Source of the DNA: Cololabis saira
Taxonomy: Eukaryota; Chordata; Actinopteri; Beloniformes; Belonidae
Length of the DNA: 64,000 nucleotides
Direction of reading: 5' to 3'
Assembly: GCF_033807715.1 (NCBI RefSeq)
Contig: NC_084610.1
Coordinates: forward strand, 4,955,769 to 5,019,768
The notes below the pieces were generated by a model. The model worked only from the letters and a program-made list of their open reading frames with translations. It was not told the origin of the DNA and made no database searches. This document shows, one piece after another, positions 13,901 to 22,060 of the stretch (position 1 is the stretch's first letter; each line of letters begins with the position of its first letter). A program made the translations under genes and the position numbers.

Positions 13901-16900
13901 CTGAGGAGACAGTCTGCCCTGTTAGAGGTTCCTGTCCGGCAGATTTACCCTGAACTCCTGCAAAGGTGTATAATCCAGGTGCCATAAAGTAAAAATCCTG
14001 TACAGCAGTTGTTCCAACCCTCTGAAGAAGCATGTGAAGACAATGCTACAGCAATTTCTGCTGTTTGCAACATGGGAATTGGTTGTTTTTTGCAGAGGTG
14101 TTTAATCCAGAAGCCATAAAGTAAAAACGCTGCCATTTTTCTGGATCAGCCAGTACATTTAGAACAGGTGTTTTCACTAAGGACCTACCATTTACCTGCA
14201 GAGGAGCTGGTTTAGTGATGGTTGGAACAACTGCTGGACAGGATTTTTACTTTATGGCACCTGGATGATACACCTCTGAACTCCTCCTAGTGGAAACATG
14301 CCTTTTGGTGCACCTGCTCAACCCACTGAGCCATCTAGGGTACCAAACCAGAAACATCTTTTGGTCCACAGGGGACATCTCCTCCGAAAATCCCTTTAAT
14401 ACAGACATTTGAGCTTGACATGTGCCCTGAACTGGGTCTAACTGGGTTTTGACATGAGCTGAAGTAGTTGTTTTTTTTTAGTCTTGGGCCAAATTGAAGA
14501 TGTGGTTCATGTCTGGTGGACAGGTGGCTGAATCAAATAAAACCTGCAGATATGGGCCATGTTTGGGCCAAACATTCTTCTCCGTTCTTCCTCCAGTCTC
14601 AACGGACATAATGTTTCAACTCACTCATGTTTCAGCTCATTGTTTCATTCAAGGAAAATTGAGTGCTCACTTTTTCTTGGAAGGGCCTTTAACCGGCGGA
14701 GGTTGTTGAGAAGGGCCACCCTTCTCCAGCGAGTTACCACGGCGACAGCTCTGCTCCCCGGCTGCGGGGGAGGTGGAGTCTGATTGGGCCGCTTCGCAAA
14801 CCACCTGGAAGCCCTGCGGGTTGGAGACGGACAGATAGCGCTGATGGATTAACAGGCAGGCAGGAAGGCAAACAGACGTTGGCGTGATAATTAAAGGGAT
14901 GGAGAGAGCTTTCCTCCGCGACCCCGCTTTACCACGCTGCTAATGAATATCAGCAGGAAGCCCCTGAGGGAGCAGCCGAGCCGGAGAAGACGCCTCAGAC
15001 TCCTTCCTGAACACATTCAATCAACATGGGACTCAGATGTGACAAGAGCTGAGCTCAGAACACTCACTCACCGTGGGACCCGGGTTGCCAGATCCACAGG
15101 GGCTGCACTGGTTGTTGACTGGGGAGTTCCTCTTTGCTGTTGGGATGAGCAAAGCAATTTATCTTAATCATGTACACATAAAAACAGGGATTATGCAGCT
15201 GAGAGAAAGGAATTTATTTTCTCCACCTGTCACGATGTTTCTGACGGGTTTGATGAGGGAGGTGAAGGCGGGGATGTCCGGCTGGCGGTGCTCCCACATC
15301 GGCTGCCAGATCACCAGGCCACTGGCCAATCGGAAGGTCAGGTCCGACTCCTGCAGGAATAAAAACACTTCTCTGAACCCTCTATTTTGGTCTTGCCAGT
15401 CGTCAGCTTATAAATGCAAGTGTGAGTTTGGAAACAAGCCAGAGTCCCCAGAGTATTGTAACCCGACTGCCGTATGTGTTGGTGCACACAGATCGATGGT
15501 GCAGAATGATCCAGAGTGATGTGATATAGGTGTGAGCAGCAGCTGATATGTTACAATCACGCCAAATAAAGCCGTGTGATCCCCTAGATCAGGGGTCGGC
15601 AACCCAAAATGTTGAAAGAGCCATATTGGACCAAAAACACAAAAAACAAATATGTCTGGAGCCGCAAAAAATGAAAAGTCTTGTATAAGCCTTAGAATGA
15701 AGAAACACATGCTGCATGTTTCTATATTAGTTAGAACCGGGGGAAGATTTTATTTTTCATTATGCACTTGAGAAAAAAGTCAAGATTTCGAGAAAAAAGT
15801 CGAAAATGTTGAGAAAAAAGTCAAAATGTCAAGATTAATGTTGAAGTACAATCTTGAGAAAAAAGTCGAAATGTTGAGAGAAAAGTCGAAATGTCGAGGA
15901 AATAGTTAAAATGTCAAGAAAAAAGTCGAAATGTTGAGAAAAAAAGTCGAAATGTCAAGAGAAAAGTCGAAATGTCGAGAAAATAGTTAAAATTTCGTGA
16001 AAAAAGTCAAAATTTCATGAAAAAAGTTGAAATGTCGAGATTAATGTTGAAGTACAATCTCGGGAAAAAAGTCGAAATGACGAGAAAAAAGTCAAAATTT
16101 CGAGAAAAATTTCGAGATTAAAAAGGAAAGGAAAAAGGAAGAAAAAAAGGAAAAAAATAAGAAAAAAAAAGAAAAAAAGAAAGAAAAAAAGGAAAAAAAT
16201 AAGAAAAAAAGGAAAAAAAAAAGGTCAAACTTTTTTGAAAAAGCTCCAGGAGCCACTAGGGCGGCGCTAAAGAGCCTCATGCGGCTCTAGAGCCATGGGT
16301 TGCCGAGCCCTGCCCTAGATAATCACGTGCAAACGCAACCCCTCTTTCAATCCTGGGTTTATTTCATACAGTAATGTCAAAGAATCCTAATCATCTTGTA
16401 GGGGTTTTTAGCATTAAACAAATGCAACCTTGGCTGTAACAGATCCTACGTGTTGCCCCTGTGCTATTGGGTAACACCCTCAACTAGGATTTAAGAGGGC
16501 AGGTGCTGTTAATCATCAGTTTTTGATTAATTATAATCAGCAAATATGAAAGCAGTTTCTTGGTCTGGAGTAAACACAAAGCCAAGAGGCTCATTTTAGC
16601 AGAATCAGCTAATAACCAAACAAAGTAGGAAGTGTGATGATTGGGGGTTGTTTTGTAGCCACAGAACCTGGGGACTTTAATGTCTCATCTCAATATGCCC
16701 AAACATGCCGTATGAGTCTACAAAAGCAAATGGAAATGAGAGAAACTGTGAAAAAGGGAATCCTGAAAGTCCTGTGTGAACTGAAACAACACTGAAAGGA
16801 AAAATGAGCCGACAGTGCTGTGAGACACTGACAAGGTAATGAAGAAAATATTGCTGCTAAAAGTAGATCTGCAACATTGGAACTGATGGGGGTACTTACT

Positions 16901-19900
16901 ATTGCCCACAAGTTTTCTTTGTGTTCTTATTTCCTTTTGGGATTCACTTTGCTAAATAAATAACTGCCAGATAAAAGTGCATGTTTTTGTTCTTTTCAGG
17001 TTGTATTTGACTATAACAGGGGTCGACAACCCGCGGCTCTAGAGCCGCATGCGGCTCTTTAGCGCCGCCCTAGTGGCTCCTGGAGCTTTTTAAAAAAAAA
17101 AAATGTTTTTCCTTTTTTTCTTCTTTTTTTTCCTTTCCTTTTTAATCTCAACATTTCGACTTTTTTCTCGACATTTCGACTTTTTTTCTCGAGATTATAC
17201 TTCAACATTAATCTCGACATTTCGACTTTTTTCTCGACATTTCGACTTTTTTTCTCGACATTTCGACTTTTTTCTTGAGATTGTACTTCAACATTAATCT
17301 CGACATTTTGACTATTTCCTCGACATTTTGACTTTTTTCTCAACATTTCGACTTTTTTCTCAACATTTTGCCTTTCGCCTTCATTCTAAGGCTTATACAA
17401 GACTTTTCATTTTTTGCGGCTCCAGACATTTGTTTTTTGTGTTTTTGATCCAATATGGCTCTTTCAACATTTTGGGTTGCCGACTCCTGGACTATAAGAT
17501 CCACAATGGAAAGTTGATTTTGTTTTGTATTTAGACGAATAAACTCATTTTGCGACACAGTATGTCTGTTAAAAGTAAAACCAGAAACAGCTAAACCTGC
17601 TGAATGAATTCCGAGACTGTGAATGCTTGCAGTGAGGGCTGCAGACCTTGATGCGGTGGATGAGGGGAGCGAACAGGAACACGAACAGCTCCACCGTGGC
17701 CATGCTCTTGTGGAACAGCTTGGTGCGTGTGTGCTCGTCGTCCTCCAGCAGGGAGCTGCTGTGCCGGGGGCCCGAGCCGGAGCCGGGGGCTCCCGGGGAG
17801 GAGCCCTGGTTGCCCACGGGCTGCAGGAAGGCGCTGCTGCTGCTGCCCCCGGACCAGCCGTGGCCCAGGCTGGGCTCGTGGTTGCACTCCTGGGCCGCGT
17901 CCAGCAGCATCCAGTGCAGCGTGTGCAGCAGCTTGGTCTCCGCCACGCCCAGCTTGTCCTGGTGGCCTGGTGGAGGAGACAGGTAATGATGGATTATTTA
18001 ACCCTGGTGCTGTCTGCGGGTCAAGGGAGGAGGAAGGGAAGAAGGGAGGAAAGGAAGGAATGAAGGAAGAAAGAAAGAAAAGAAGGAAGGGAGAAAAGAA
18101 GGATGGAAGGAAGGGTGAAAAGAAGGAAGGGAGAAAAGAAGGATGGAAGGAAGGAAGGAAGGAAGGAAGGAAGGAAGGAAGGAAGGAAGGAAGGAAGGAA
18201 GGAAGGAAGGAAGGAAGGGATGAAGGAAAGAAGGAAGGGAGAAAGCAAGGAAGGGAGGAAGGAAGGAAGGAAGGAAGGAAGGAAGGAAGGAAGGAAGGAA
18301 GGAAGGAAGGAAGGAAGGAAGGAAGGAAGGAAGGGATGAAGGAAAGAAGGAAGGGAGAAAGCAAGGAAGGGAGAAAGCAAGGAAGGGAGGAAGGAAGGGA
18401 GATGGGAGTTAGAAAAGAGGATGGGAGACAGGAAGGAAGGAAGGAAAGAAGGGAGGACGGAAGGAAGGAAGAAAGGAAGGAAGGAAGGGAGAAAAGAGGA
18501 AGGGAAGAAGGAAGGAGAGAGCAGGAGGAAAGAAGGAAGGAAGGAAGGGAGGGAGGAAGGAAGGGAGATGGAAGGGAGAAAAGAGGAAGGGAAGAAGGAA
18601 GGAGAGAGCAGGAGGAAAGAAGGAAGGAAGGAAGGAAGGGAGGGAGGAAGGAAGGAAGGAAGGAAGGAAGGAAGGGTGATGGAAGGGAGAGAAGAGGAAG
18701 GGAAGAAGGAAGGAGAGAGCAGGAGGAAAGAAGGAAGGAAAGGAAAAAAGAAGGAAGGAAGGAAGGAAGGAAGGAAGGAAGGAAGGAAGGAAGGAGAGAG
18801 CAGGAGGAAAGAAGGATAGGAGAATTAGGTCATTTTGACCCAAAGACAGTACCAGGGTTAATCATGTGGGATTTCCTCCTGGAATGCATCATTTCTTAAA
18901 ACTTATACACATCATTTTTCCTGCTCTCTTAGTTTTTGAGTGCAACTTTTGGTGCCAAGATCCATTTGTGCATTAACAGATTACTGTTCCAGCTCCAAAC
19001 TGTGAAGAACCTCCTCTTTGTGGCCATTCAGCCCATTTTAAATGCTTAAATCGACTTCACAGACAGGTAGTTACTCGTGTTTTGCATTTATCATGGTAAA
19101 AACAGAGAATTCATTGTTTTCATTCACTTTGTGTGTCTGTAAAGTGAATAATGTCTCAGTTTGGGATTCTTGCTGCAGTATTTTGGCACGTGACAGATCT
19201 CTGGATCAAATACAGAAAGATGATTTAATTAAACAATCATTAGCTGCAAGAAATATGGATGATGTTTTATAGTGCAGCGGTTTAAATATCACCAACAATA
19301 TTCCTGTACCATATCGGTCCACGGACAGAAAAAAAACCCTTTTGTTTTGTGCTCTTTTTAAAAAAAAAAGAAGATAAGCCGGATAAGGCTGCCAAGTGAA
19401 TGGCGGCAGCAGCAGTAATGCGTCTCCTCCATGTCCTCACCCAGTTTGTTCCTGTTGGACAGCAGGATGGAGGTGCAGTGCAGCACATGGGGCAGGGCGG
19501 CCTGGACCAGCTCCCAGCGGGAGATGCTCTGGATGGCCTCGGACAGGGCCGGGGACAGGCCGTGCAGCTTGTTCTCCACCAGCACCCGCTCGAAGGACTG
19601 GGGAGGAAGCCAGGGAGAGGGAGAAGAGAAACATCAGGCGCGGTTAAAGCCCCCTTTCTTTGACTATCTAAATGCCCCACATGGCCCCGGGCGAGGGAAT
19701 GCCTGTGGGAGCCACAGTTGCAGCTCTGTGCAGCTCCAAAGGGATCTGGAGAGGTGCCATTATGGATATGAGTTAAGAAAGGCCTAGCTCCTGGGGAATG
19801 GGAGGAAACAAGGGGAGGGGGAGGGAAAAACTAATTTGCTAAATGTAAAACAACGAGTTCACTTGATTTGCAGGTGCATTAAGGTAAAACAGATTACAGG

Positions 19901-20963
19901 GGAGAGATTATTTCAGCTCATCGCACACATGGATGGCATTAGGAAATGACTCACCACACAAGATGCTTCATACTGTTTCCCCAACTTTGGACGCAGAAAA
20001 GCACTGAAAAATATTTTGAAAGACAATTGCATGAGAGGAAAATTACTCCCATAAATTACTTTATGTCTCCATAACAGAATGCATGACACTGTGCACAAAC
20101 AGAAGCAGCTAACCAAACAATATGCTACTACTTTGTTGATGCATAACATCCTCGGCAAACCTGAAACCTGAAGCATGTATTTCTTCTTGCAAATTTGCTA
20201 GTTTATAAAATATGATTTTTTTTTTTTTTTTTCACATTTTGAGAATATAAAGCCTATCAGAATTTTTTCGTATCATTTTATTACTTTTTTTTTTTTTTTT
20301 TTTAGGTTTTAGCAGGCTAGCCTGATCATATGTTGCTTTTGGGAGGAAATGGCTGTATAAGCCTGCTCTTTTCACAGGGCAAATAAAATGTTTCTACCAG
20401 ACAGGATTGCAGGTGAATATTACAAAACATCCTACTTTAGGAAGTTTTTGGAGACTTTTTTCATTATTCCTGCTCAAGTTACCAAAGATAGTCAATTCTT
20501 CTTAAAGTAGATCTTAAAAGGGTTTTAATTCCCTCATTAAAACTGAGTTTCACACAATATGGTCCCTCAAACAGGTCTGGCTCCTAAAAACCTTTACACA
20601 ACCACCCTAAAGATCTTTATCCGACCTGCTTTTCCTGCAAATACACAAATGTGACACGATGCAATCTGCATCCATTCCCATTCACAAGTAAATTCACAAG
20701 GCTGCCGCCTTGCAAAACAATTGATCCTGCATCAAAACTACACTCTGAGTCGTGAGTTGAATTGTAATAAGGCAGAGCTCCTGCTGAGACCAGAGCAGCA
20801 GCAGCCTGTTCTGGTGTCTCCTCTCATCTCCAATGACAAACACCTGTTATCCTGACTGAGCCCGCACTGACCTGGTCTGTCTCCACAGGAAGGTCTGGAT
20901 GTCAGACGGTATTCCCTTCCCGCATTCCGGCTCGTTGTCGTCCAGGCTCTTTCTCTTCACCAT
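1668..20963 (-). CDS. unc80: unc80, NALCN channel complex scaffold, 5' part (12 coding exons, continues off left edge)
   Basis: UNC80 is a very large scaffold that links UNC79 and the sodium-leak channel NALCN and sets resting membrane excitability. Exons in transcript order: 20963-20872, 20003-19955, 19597-19441, 17966-17647, 15350-15227, 15136-15072, 14813-14720, 6615-6350, 5526-5392, 4553-4337, 2695-2555, 1936-1668. The sum of 1929 nt is 643 codons in one open frame. Landmarks recalled from vertebrate UNC80: MVKRKS start, IQTFLWRQT, FLRPKLGKQYEASCV, ESDLTFRLASGLVIWQPMWE, RYATYFDVAVLRCLLQPHW, LSSDLGMNIFKK, RMGVPFLLHEDHLDVSPTRS and PLACANLPRSLTDSCINYS. Mammalian UNC80 exceeds 3200 residues, so only about a fifth is here. 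It lies directly downstream of map2 in the same orientation, as in mammals. The exon 7/8 junction is the weakest call. Confidence 0.95.
1937..2554. other. unc80 intron 11, nothing recognised
   Basis: A 618-bp AT-rich intron between exons 11 and 12. I see no gene, terminal inverted repeat or tandem repeat in it. Confidence 0.6.
2555..2695 (-). CDS. unc80: unc80 coding exon 11 (residues 507-553)
   Basis: A 141-bp symmetric phase-1 exon encoding GKFTRRGSTDTAADADSLSA, then a His/Ser run (KHSHSHHS) and NSHSDNTVKE. It matches the mammalian GKFTRRGSSDTA segment. The acceptor is GTTGCTTTTCCAG and the donor GAGG/GTAAGG. Confidence 0.95.
2820..3514. mobile_element. retroelement 3' region relics
   Basis: 2820-3110 resembles a widespread fish repeat (TGAGATGAATCATCTCATTT then a GGTGGTCCAACAAAAAAC run). 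3240-3514 leads into the sequence GGTCTCTGGAAAGCGTCTAG, which continues at 4095 beyond an inserted hAT element. It is probably the 3' UTR of a non-LTR element; there are no coding remnants. Confidence 0.45.
3515..4094 (+). mobile_element. hAT miniature element, family A copy 2
   Basis: Ends are CAGGGGTCGGCAACCC and GGGTTGCCGACCCCTG, a 16-bp inverted repeat. Flanking 8-mers are GTCTAGAT (3507-3514) and GTCTAGAG (4095-4102), a one-mismatch hAT-type target duplication. The subterminal block has the GCATGCGGCTCTTTAGCG motif, and the interior is the period-20 array. Confidence 0.92.
4095..4166 (+). mobile_element. non-LTR retrotransposon tail with (GAATT)n
   Basis: The sequence continues from before the hAT insertion: AGAGACAACATCTGTTGTAT, then TACAAATAAAATTGAATTGA, ending in a GAATT reiteration. 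This is a typical fish LINE 3' tail. Confidence 0.6.
4337..4553 (-). CDS. unc80: unc80 coding exon 10 (residues 435-506)
   Basis: A 217-bp exon, FKNRREDRERKGSIPYHHTG onward, then RMGVPFLLHEDHLDVSPTRS and TFSFGSFSGLGDDRR. The acceptor is CTGTGTTTCAG and the donor CATGG/GTGAGC, phase 1. Confidence 0.96.
4554..5391. other. unc80 intron 9, AT-rich, nothing recognised
   Basis: An 838-bp intron between exons 9 and 10. It is AT-rich with short A and T runs, and I see no terminal repeats or coding signal. Confidence 0.55.
5392..5526 (-). CDS. unc80: unc80 coding exon 9 (residues 390-434)
   Basis: A 135-bp phase-0 exon encoding DMSLKCNEEGKSLSTETFAK, then VSLTNLRRQAVPDLSSDLGM and NIFKK. It matches UNC80. 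The acceptor is GCTTTTTTTGCAG and the donor AAGAAG/GTTACA. It is symmetric, so it could be a cassette exon. Confidence 0.95.
5615..6322. mobile_element. miniature DNA transposon filling unc80 intron 8
   Basis: Near-inverted ends: AGAGGTGTCAAGTAACGAAG at the left and GAATACTTTTGACACCTCT at the right. The interior reiterates TACTTTTACTC-type motifs in both orientations. It takes up 708 of the 823 bp between exons 8 and 9 and ends 27 bp from the exon 8 donor. Flanks are CT-rich, so the target duplication is ambiguous. Confidence 0.7.
6350..6615 (-). CDS. unc80: unc80 coding exon 8 (residues 301-389)
   Basis: Encodes RYATYFDVAVLRCLLQPHWM, then a helical segment FYLQRLRQILEE, then LPRPRSSSMVAATPSLVNTH. 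It is very similar to UNC80. Two acceptors are possible: TTCTCCTCCTCCAG before 6623, or the in-phase GGACCTCAG before 6615, which I used. The donor is ACTCAG/GTAGTT, phase 0. Confidence 0.88.
6728..7168 (-). mobile_element. hAT miniature element, family A copy 3 (inverted)
   Basis: Starts CAGGGGTCGGCAACCC and ends GGGTTGCCGAGCCCTG. Perfect 8-bp flanks TGCTACTT at 6720-6727 and 7169-7176. A short copy with few internal 20-bp units. Confidence 0.93.
7280..7735. mobile_element. hAT miniature element, family B copy 1
   Basis: Starts CAGAGGTGTATAATCCAG and ends CTGGATTATACACCTCTG, perfect inverted ends that continue as CCATAAAGTAAAAATCC. Flanking 8-mers ATTGAAAC and ATTGGAAC differ by one base. 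The inner part also contains a second inverted pair around ATGTACTGGCTGATCC. Confidence 0.88.
7880..8210. mobile_element. probable non-LTR retrotransposon 3' remnant
   Basis: The sequence TTTTATTTAACCAGGTAAGT with GAGAACAGTTTCTCATTTAC is a common fish interspersed motif. There is no coding sequence, and the classification is from memory only. Confidence 0.4.
8217..8938. mobile_element. hAT miniature element, family C copy 1
   Basis: Ends CAGTACTCGAGTTG and CAACTCCAGTACTG are an inverted pair with one mismatch. The flanks share AGTCTAC at 8210-8216 and 8939-8945. A second copy at 37992-39132 is nearly identical but carries an inserted palindrome; here the corresponding site near 8631 is empty. 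The element includes G-rich runs (GGGGGGATG). Confidence 0.88.
8985..9200 (+). mobile_element. non-LTR retrotransposon ORF relic
   Basis: One frame reads DSNIKKKEDEKLEKFQGLTK and, after a deletion, PNWESGS. This resembles a segment of fish LINE polyproteins that has LEKYQGL followed by PKLGEWL. It is short and internally deleted, with no functional product. Confidence 0.55.
9305..9974 (+). mobile_element. hAT miniature element, family A copy 4
   Basis: Starts CAGGGGTCGGCAACCC and ends GGGTTGCCGACCCCTG, with flanks TCGTAGAT and TCGTAGGT (7 of 8). It carries a long period-20 array at about 9500-9810. The complementary frame there reads as a Lys-rich pseudo-coiled coil, an artefact of the 20-bp unit. 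Confidence 0.93.
10090..11400. other. unc80 intron 7, unique sequence of mixed GC, possible regulatory DNA
   Basis: About 1.3 kb without recognised repeats inside an otherwise transposon-filled intron. It is GC-richer than its surroundings and contains CTATAAATAAGC at about 10291 and CpG-bearing blocks at 10480-10540 and 10800-10830. No conserved coding frame is seen. Confidence 0.35.
11401..12380. mobile_element. TTAA-flanked (piggyBac-like) non-autonomous element, copy 1
   Basis: Begins TTAAAGGGGACCTATTATG and ends CATAATAAGTCCCCTTTAA, an inverted repeat with one mismatch bounded by TTAA. It contains an inner inverted pair around GCTGATTTATGGTTC and GAACCATAATTCAGG (about 12028-12114). There is no transposase. 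A second copy begins at 63621. Confidence 0.85.
12381..13082. other. unc80 intron 7, unique sequence
   Basis: A GC-rich first half (12420-12660) and AT-rich second half. No terminal repeats or coding exon are recognised. Confidence 0.4.
13083..13455. mobile_element. Tc1/mariner-type palindromic MITE, copy 1
   Basis: Flanked by TA. Starts CAGGACTGTCTCAGAAAATT and ends with its inverted form TTTCTGAGACAGTCCTG. The two arms (for example GAAATATTGCAAGCCTTTTA and its complement) make the whole element one long inverted repeat. Confidence 0.92.
13961..14278. mobile_element. hAT miniature element, family B copy 2
   Basis: Starts CAAAGGTGTATAATCCAG and ends GATGATACACCTCTG. Flanking 8-mers AACTCCTG and AACTCCTC differ by one base. 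It is shorter than copy 1 at 7280 and partly rearranged. Confidence 0.83.
14279..14719. other. unc80 intron 7 5' end, unique sequence
   Basis: 440 bp directly after the exon 7 donor. The exon 7 frame stays open for about 60 nt more, so a longer splice form cannot be excluded. Otherwise nothing is recognised. Confidence 0.35.
14720..14813 (-). CDS. unc80: unc80 coding exon 7 (residues 270-300)
   Basis: Encodes GFQVVCEAAQSDSTSPAAGE, then QSCRRGNSLEK, corresponding to mammalian GLQVVCETFQSDS...RGNS. The acceptor is CCAACCCGCAG. The donor AAGG/GTGGCC is chosen because it gives phase 1 and fits exon 8. The frame stays open past it, so a longer form or an extra small exon in the following 8-kb intron is possible. 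Confidence 0.75.
15072..15136 (-). CDS. unc80: unc80 coding exon 6 (residues 248-269)
   Basis: A 65-bp exon, too small to notice as an ORF, encoding AKRNSPVNNQCSPCGSGNPG and PT. It corresponds to the mammalian AKRSSPINSQ segment. The acceptor is CATCCCAACAG and the donor CCACG/GTGAGT. The phases link exons 5 and 7 exactly. Confidence 0.85.
15227..15350 (-). CDS. unc80: unc80 coding exon 5 (residues 207-247)
   Basis: A 124-bp exon, ESDLTFRLASGLVIWQPMWE onward, then HRQPDIPAFTSLIKPVRNIV. It is near-identical to UNC80. The acceptor is TTATTCCTGCAG and the donor GACAG/GTGGAG, phase 1. Confidence 0.96.
15590..16312 (-). mobile_element. hAT miniature element, family A copy 5 (inverted)
   Basis: Starts CAGGGGTCGGCAACCC and ends GGGTTGCCGAGCCCTG. 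Perfect 8-bp flanks CCCTAGAT on both sides. Long internal array of the period-20 unit plus purine runs. Confidence 0.94.
16540..16985 (+). mobile_element. probable Tc1-like relic
   Basis: The stretch ATGGGGGTACTTACTATTGC followed by TGGGATTCACTTTGCTAAAT resembles the 3' end of degenerate fish Tc1 copies. It has no open frame and the ends are not found. Confidence 0.35.
17017..17489 (+). mobile_element. hAT miniature element, family A copy 6
   Basis: Starts CAGGGGTCGACAACCC and ends GGGTTGCCGACTCCTG. Perfect 8-bp flanks GACTATAA at 17009-17016 and 17490-17497. Confidence 0.94.
17647..17966 (-). CDS. unc80: unc80 coding exon 4 (residues 100-206)
   Basis: A 320-bp exon. HQDKLGVAETKLLHTLHWML opens it and SMATVELFVFLFAPLIHRIK closes it, both conserved. 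The middle is a Gly/Ser/Pro-rich fish-variable linker with a WSGGSSSSAF core. The acceptor CTGTCTCCTCCACCAG sits only 30 nt from a TTAA-flanked element carrying a long GGAA-type microsatellite. The donor is CAAG/GTCTGC. Confidence 0.95.
17998..18861. mobile_element. TTAA-flanked MITE carrying a giant GGAA microsatellite
   Basis: Outer ends TTAACCCTGGTGCTGTCTGC and AGACAGTACCAGGGTTAA are inverted with few mismatches, and TTAA bounds both. The interior, about 18020-18820, is almost pure purine (GAAG/GGAA, with GGGAGAAA and GAGAGCAGGAGG variants). On the unc80 sense strand it is an approximately 800-nt pyrimidine tract. Confidence 0.85.
18020..18820. repeat. (GGAA)n purine-tract microsatellite
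   Basis: About 800 bp of GAAG-type repeats with interruptions, including two long uninterrupted GGAA runs and a decayed region with a higher-order unit of about 100 bp containing GGAGAGAGCAGGAGGAAAG. Frames across it look like Lys/Arg/Glu/Gly or Pro/Ser/Phe/Leu proteins and are not genes. Confidence 0.95.
18862..19440. other. unc80 intron 3, remainder
   Basis: AT-rich intron sequence between the TTAA element and the exon 3 donor. Nothing else is recognised. Confidence 0.5.
19441..19597 (-). CDS. unc80: unc80 coding exon 3 (residues 48-99)
   Basis: A 157-bp exon, SFERVLVENKLHGLSPALSE onward, then WELVQAALPHVLHCTSILLS and NRNKL. The acceptor is CTTCCTCCCCAG and the donor CTGG/GTGAGG, phase 1. 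It is strongly conserved with UNC80. Confidence 0.95.
19955..20003 (-). CDS. unc80: unc80 coding exon 2 (residues 31-47)
   Basis: A 49-bp exon encoding SAFLRPKLGKQYEASCV, essentially identical to mammalian UNC80. The acceptor is ATTTTTCAG and the donor TGTGTG/GTGAGT. Confidence 0.95.
20004..20871. other. unc80 intron 1
   Basis: An 868-bp intron with two long T runs (about 20218-20232 and 20286-20303). No recognised element or coding signal. Confidence 0.55.
20872..20963 (-). CDS. unc80: unc80 coding exon 1 (residues 1-30)
   Basis: The ATG at 20963 opens MVKRKSLDDNEPECGKGIPS, followed by DIQTFLWRQT, matching the conserved UNC80 start. The donor is ACCAG/GTCAGT, phase 2. The 5' UTR extends into the GC-rich sequence above 20963. 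Confidence 0.93.
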
Positions 20964-21210
20964 GTTCTCCCCCCGGACCTGCAGGGCTGATGCAGGGCTG
21001 GAGCTGGTGCTGATGCTGCGGGCGGGGGCTGGATCTGGATCTGGATCTGCCCAGGTGATGCTCACGCTCCTCACCGCATGATTGGCTTCGTCCTGCGGAA
21101 AATGGCTGCAAGTGTCGATCGGCGGCAGCGGAGGGATTGAAAGCGAGAAGGAGAGGGAGGGAGGTGGATGATGAGGATGAAGATGATGATGAGGAGGAGG
21201 AGGGTGGAGG

Positions 21211-21242
<32 letters not shown>

Positions 21243-21330
21243 CTGTGATTTCTGCACCTCCGTCCGCGCTCAGCCCCAGCTGATGGACGGCGGAGCTTAA
21301 AGACGCAGCGTGCAGATGTGCCACATGTTT
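20964..21330 (-). promoter_or_regulatory. unc80 5' UTR / promoter-proximal region (inferred)
   Basis: GC-rich sequence directly above the unc80 start codon, including purine-rich low-complexity tracts (GATGAG and a GA run at about 21190-21240). I see no TATA box in a clear position. The assignment rests on position only. Confidence 0.45.
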
Positions 21331-21642
21331 TCCGTGTGTGTGTGTGGAACTACCGCATGAAACTCCACTGGATCCCCATGGTGCATTCAGGGTGAAGGAT
21401 AATCCACCGTTTGAATATCAACAGGTTGTTCGATGATGACCCAAATGTACAAATATGAAACTCACAGAAATGTAAATGGATCATGGAAGGATTAAAATGT
21501 AATGCAATAATGTAATCCAAATGAGCAGGATCTATTTTTACCTAGAAAGTGTAATACATGAATGTGTAACAAGGTTACAATGTAGGGACTGGGATTCTAT
21601 ATGTATATGGCATAGTAATGATGATGGTATAATATTTATAAT

Positions 21643-21643
21643 A

Positions 21644-21719
<76 letters not shown>
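21643..21719. repeat. (AT)n microsatellite
   Basis: An uninterrupted AT dinucleotide run of nearly 80 bp upstream of unc80. The Tyr/Ile frames across it are artefacts. Confidence 0.98.
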
Positions 21720-21721
<2 letters not shown>

Positions 21722-22060
21722 TCAGGTATAATATTGTAATGAAGTGGTGTAATATTTTTATATTTGTAATAATGTAATAATAGGTATATTTTTTTGATAA
21801 TGTAAAGCTTGCTGTTTTATTTTTATTTTCTATGTTGTGTTTGAGTAAAATTGAAATAGAAAGAAGGGGTAGGACCTCATAAGTTTTTACTTCCTCCCAC
21901 TCCCTTTTGGGCATGAAGGTTTACTTCTTTTTGATTTTGTTTAATGACTGTTTATTTGTATTACTTTTTCTGATGTTTTGTGTAAATTGTTTTTTTGTTT
22001 TTATAATTATTTTTATGCTCGAAATAAAGATTTCAATTCAAATTCAATTCAAAATGTATA
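21720..22060 (+). mobile_element. probable LINE 3' tail
   Basis: T-rich sequence ending TCGAAATAAAGATTTCAATT followed by CAAATTCAATTCA, a pattern of fish LINE 3' ends with short tandem tails. No coding remnant was identified. Confidence 0.35.

Noticed and set aside
17727..18899. 390-codon plus-strand frame rich in Lys, Arg, Glu and Gly
   Set aside because: It runs from the antisense of unc80 exon 4 through the GGAA microsatellite; its composition is dictated by the repeat.
21521..21914. Tyr/Ile-rich frames
   Set aside because: Created by the AT microsatellite.
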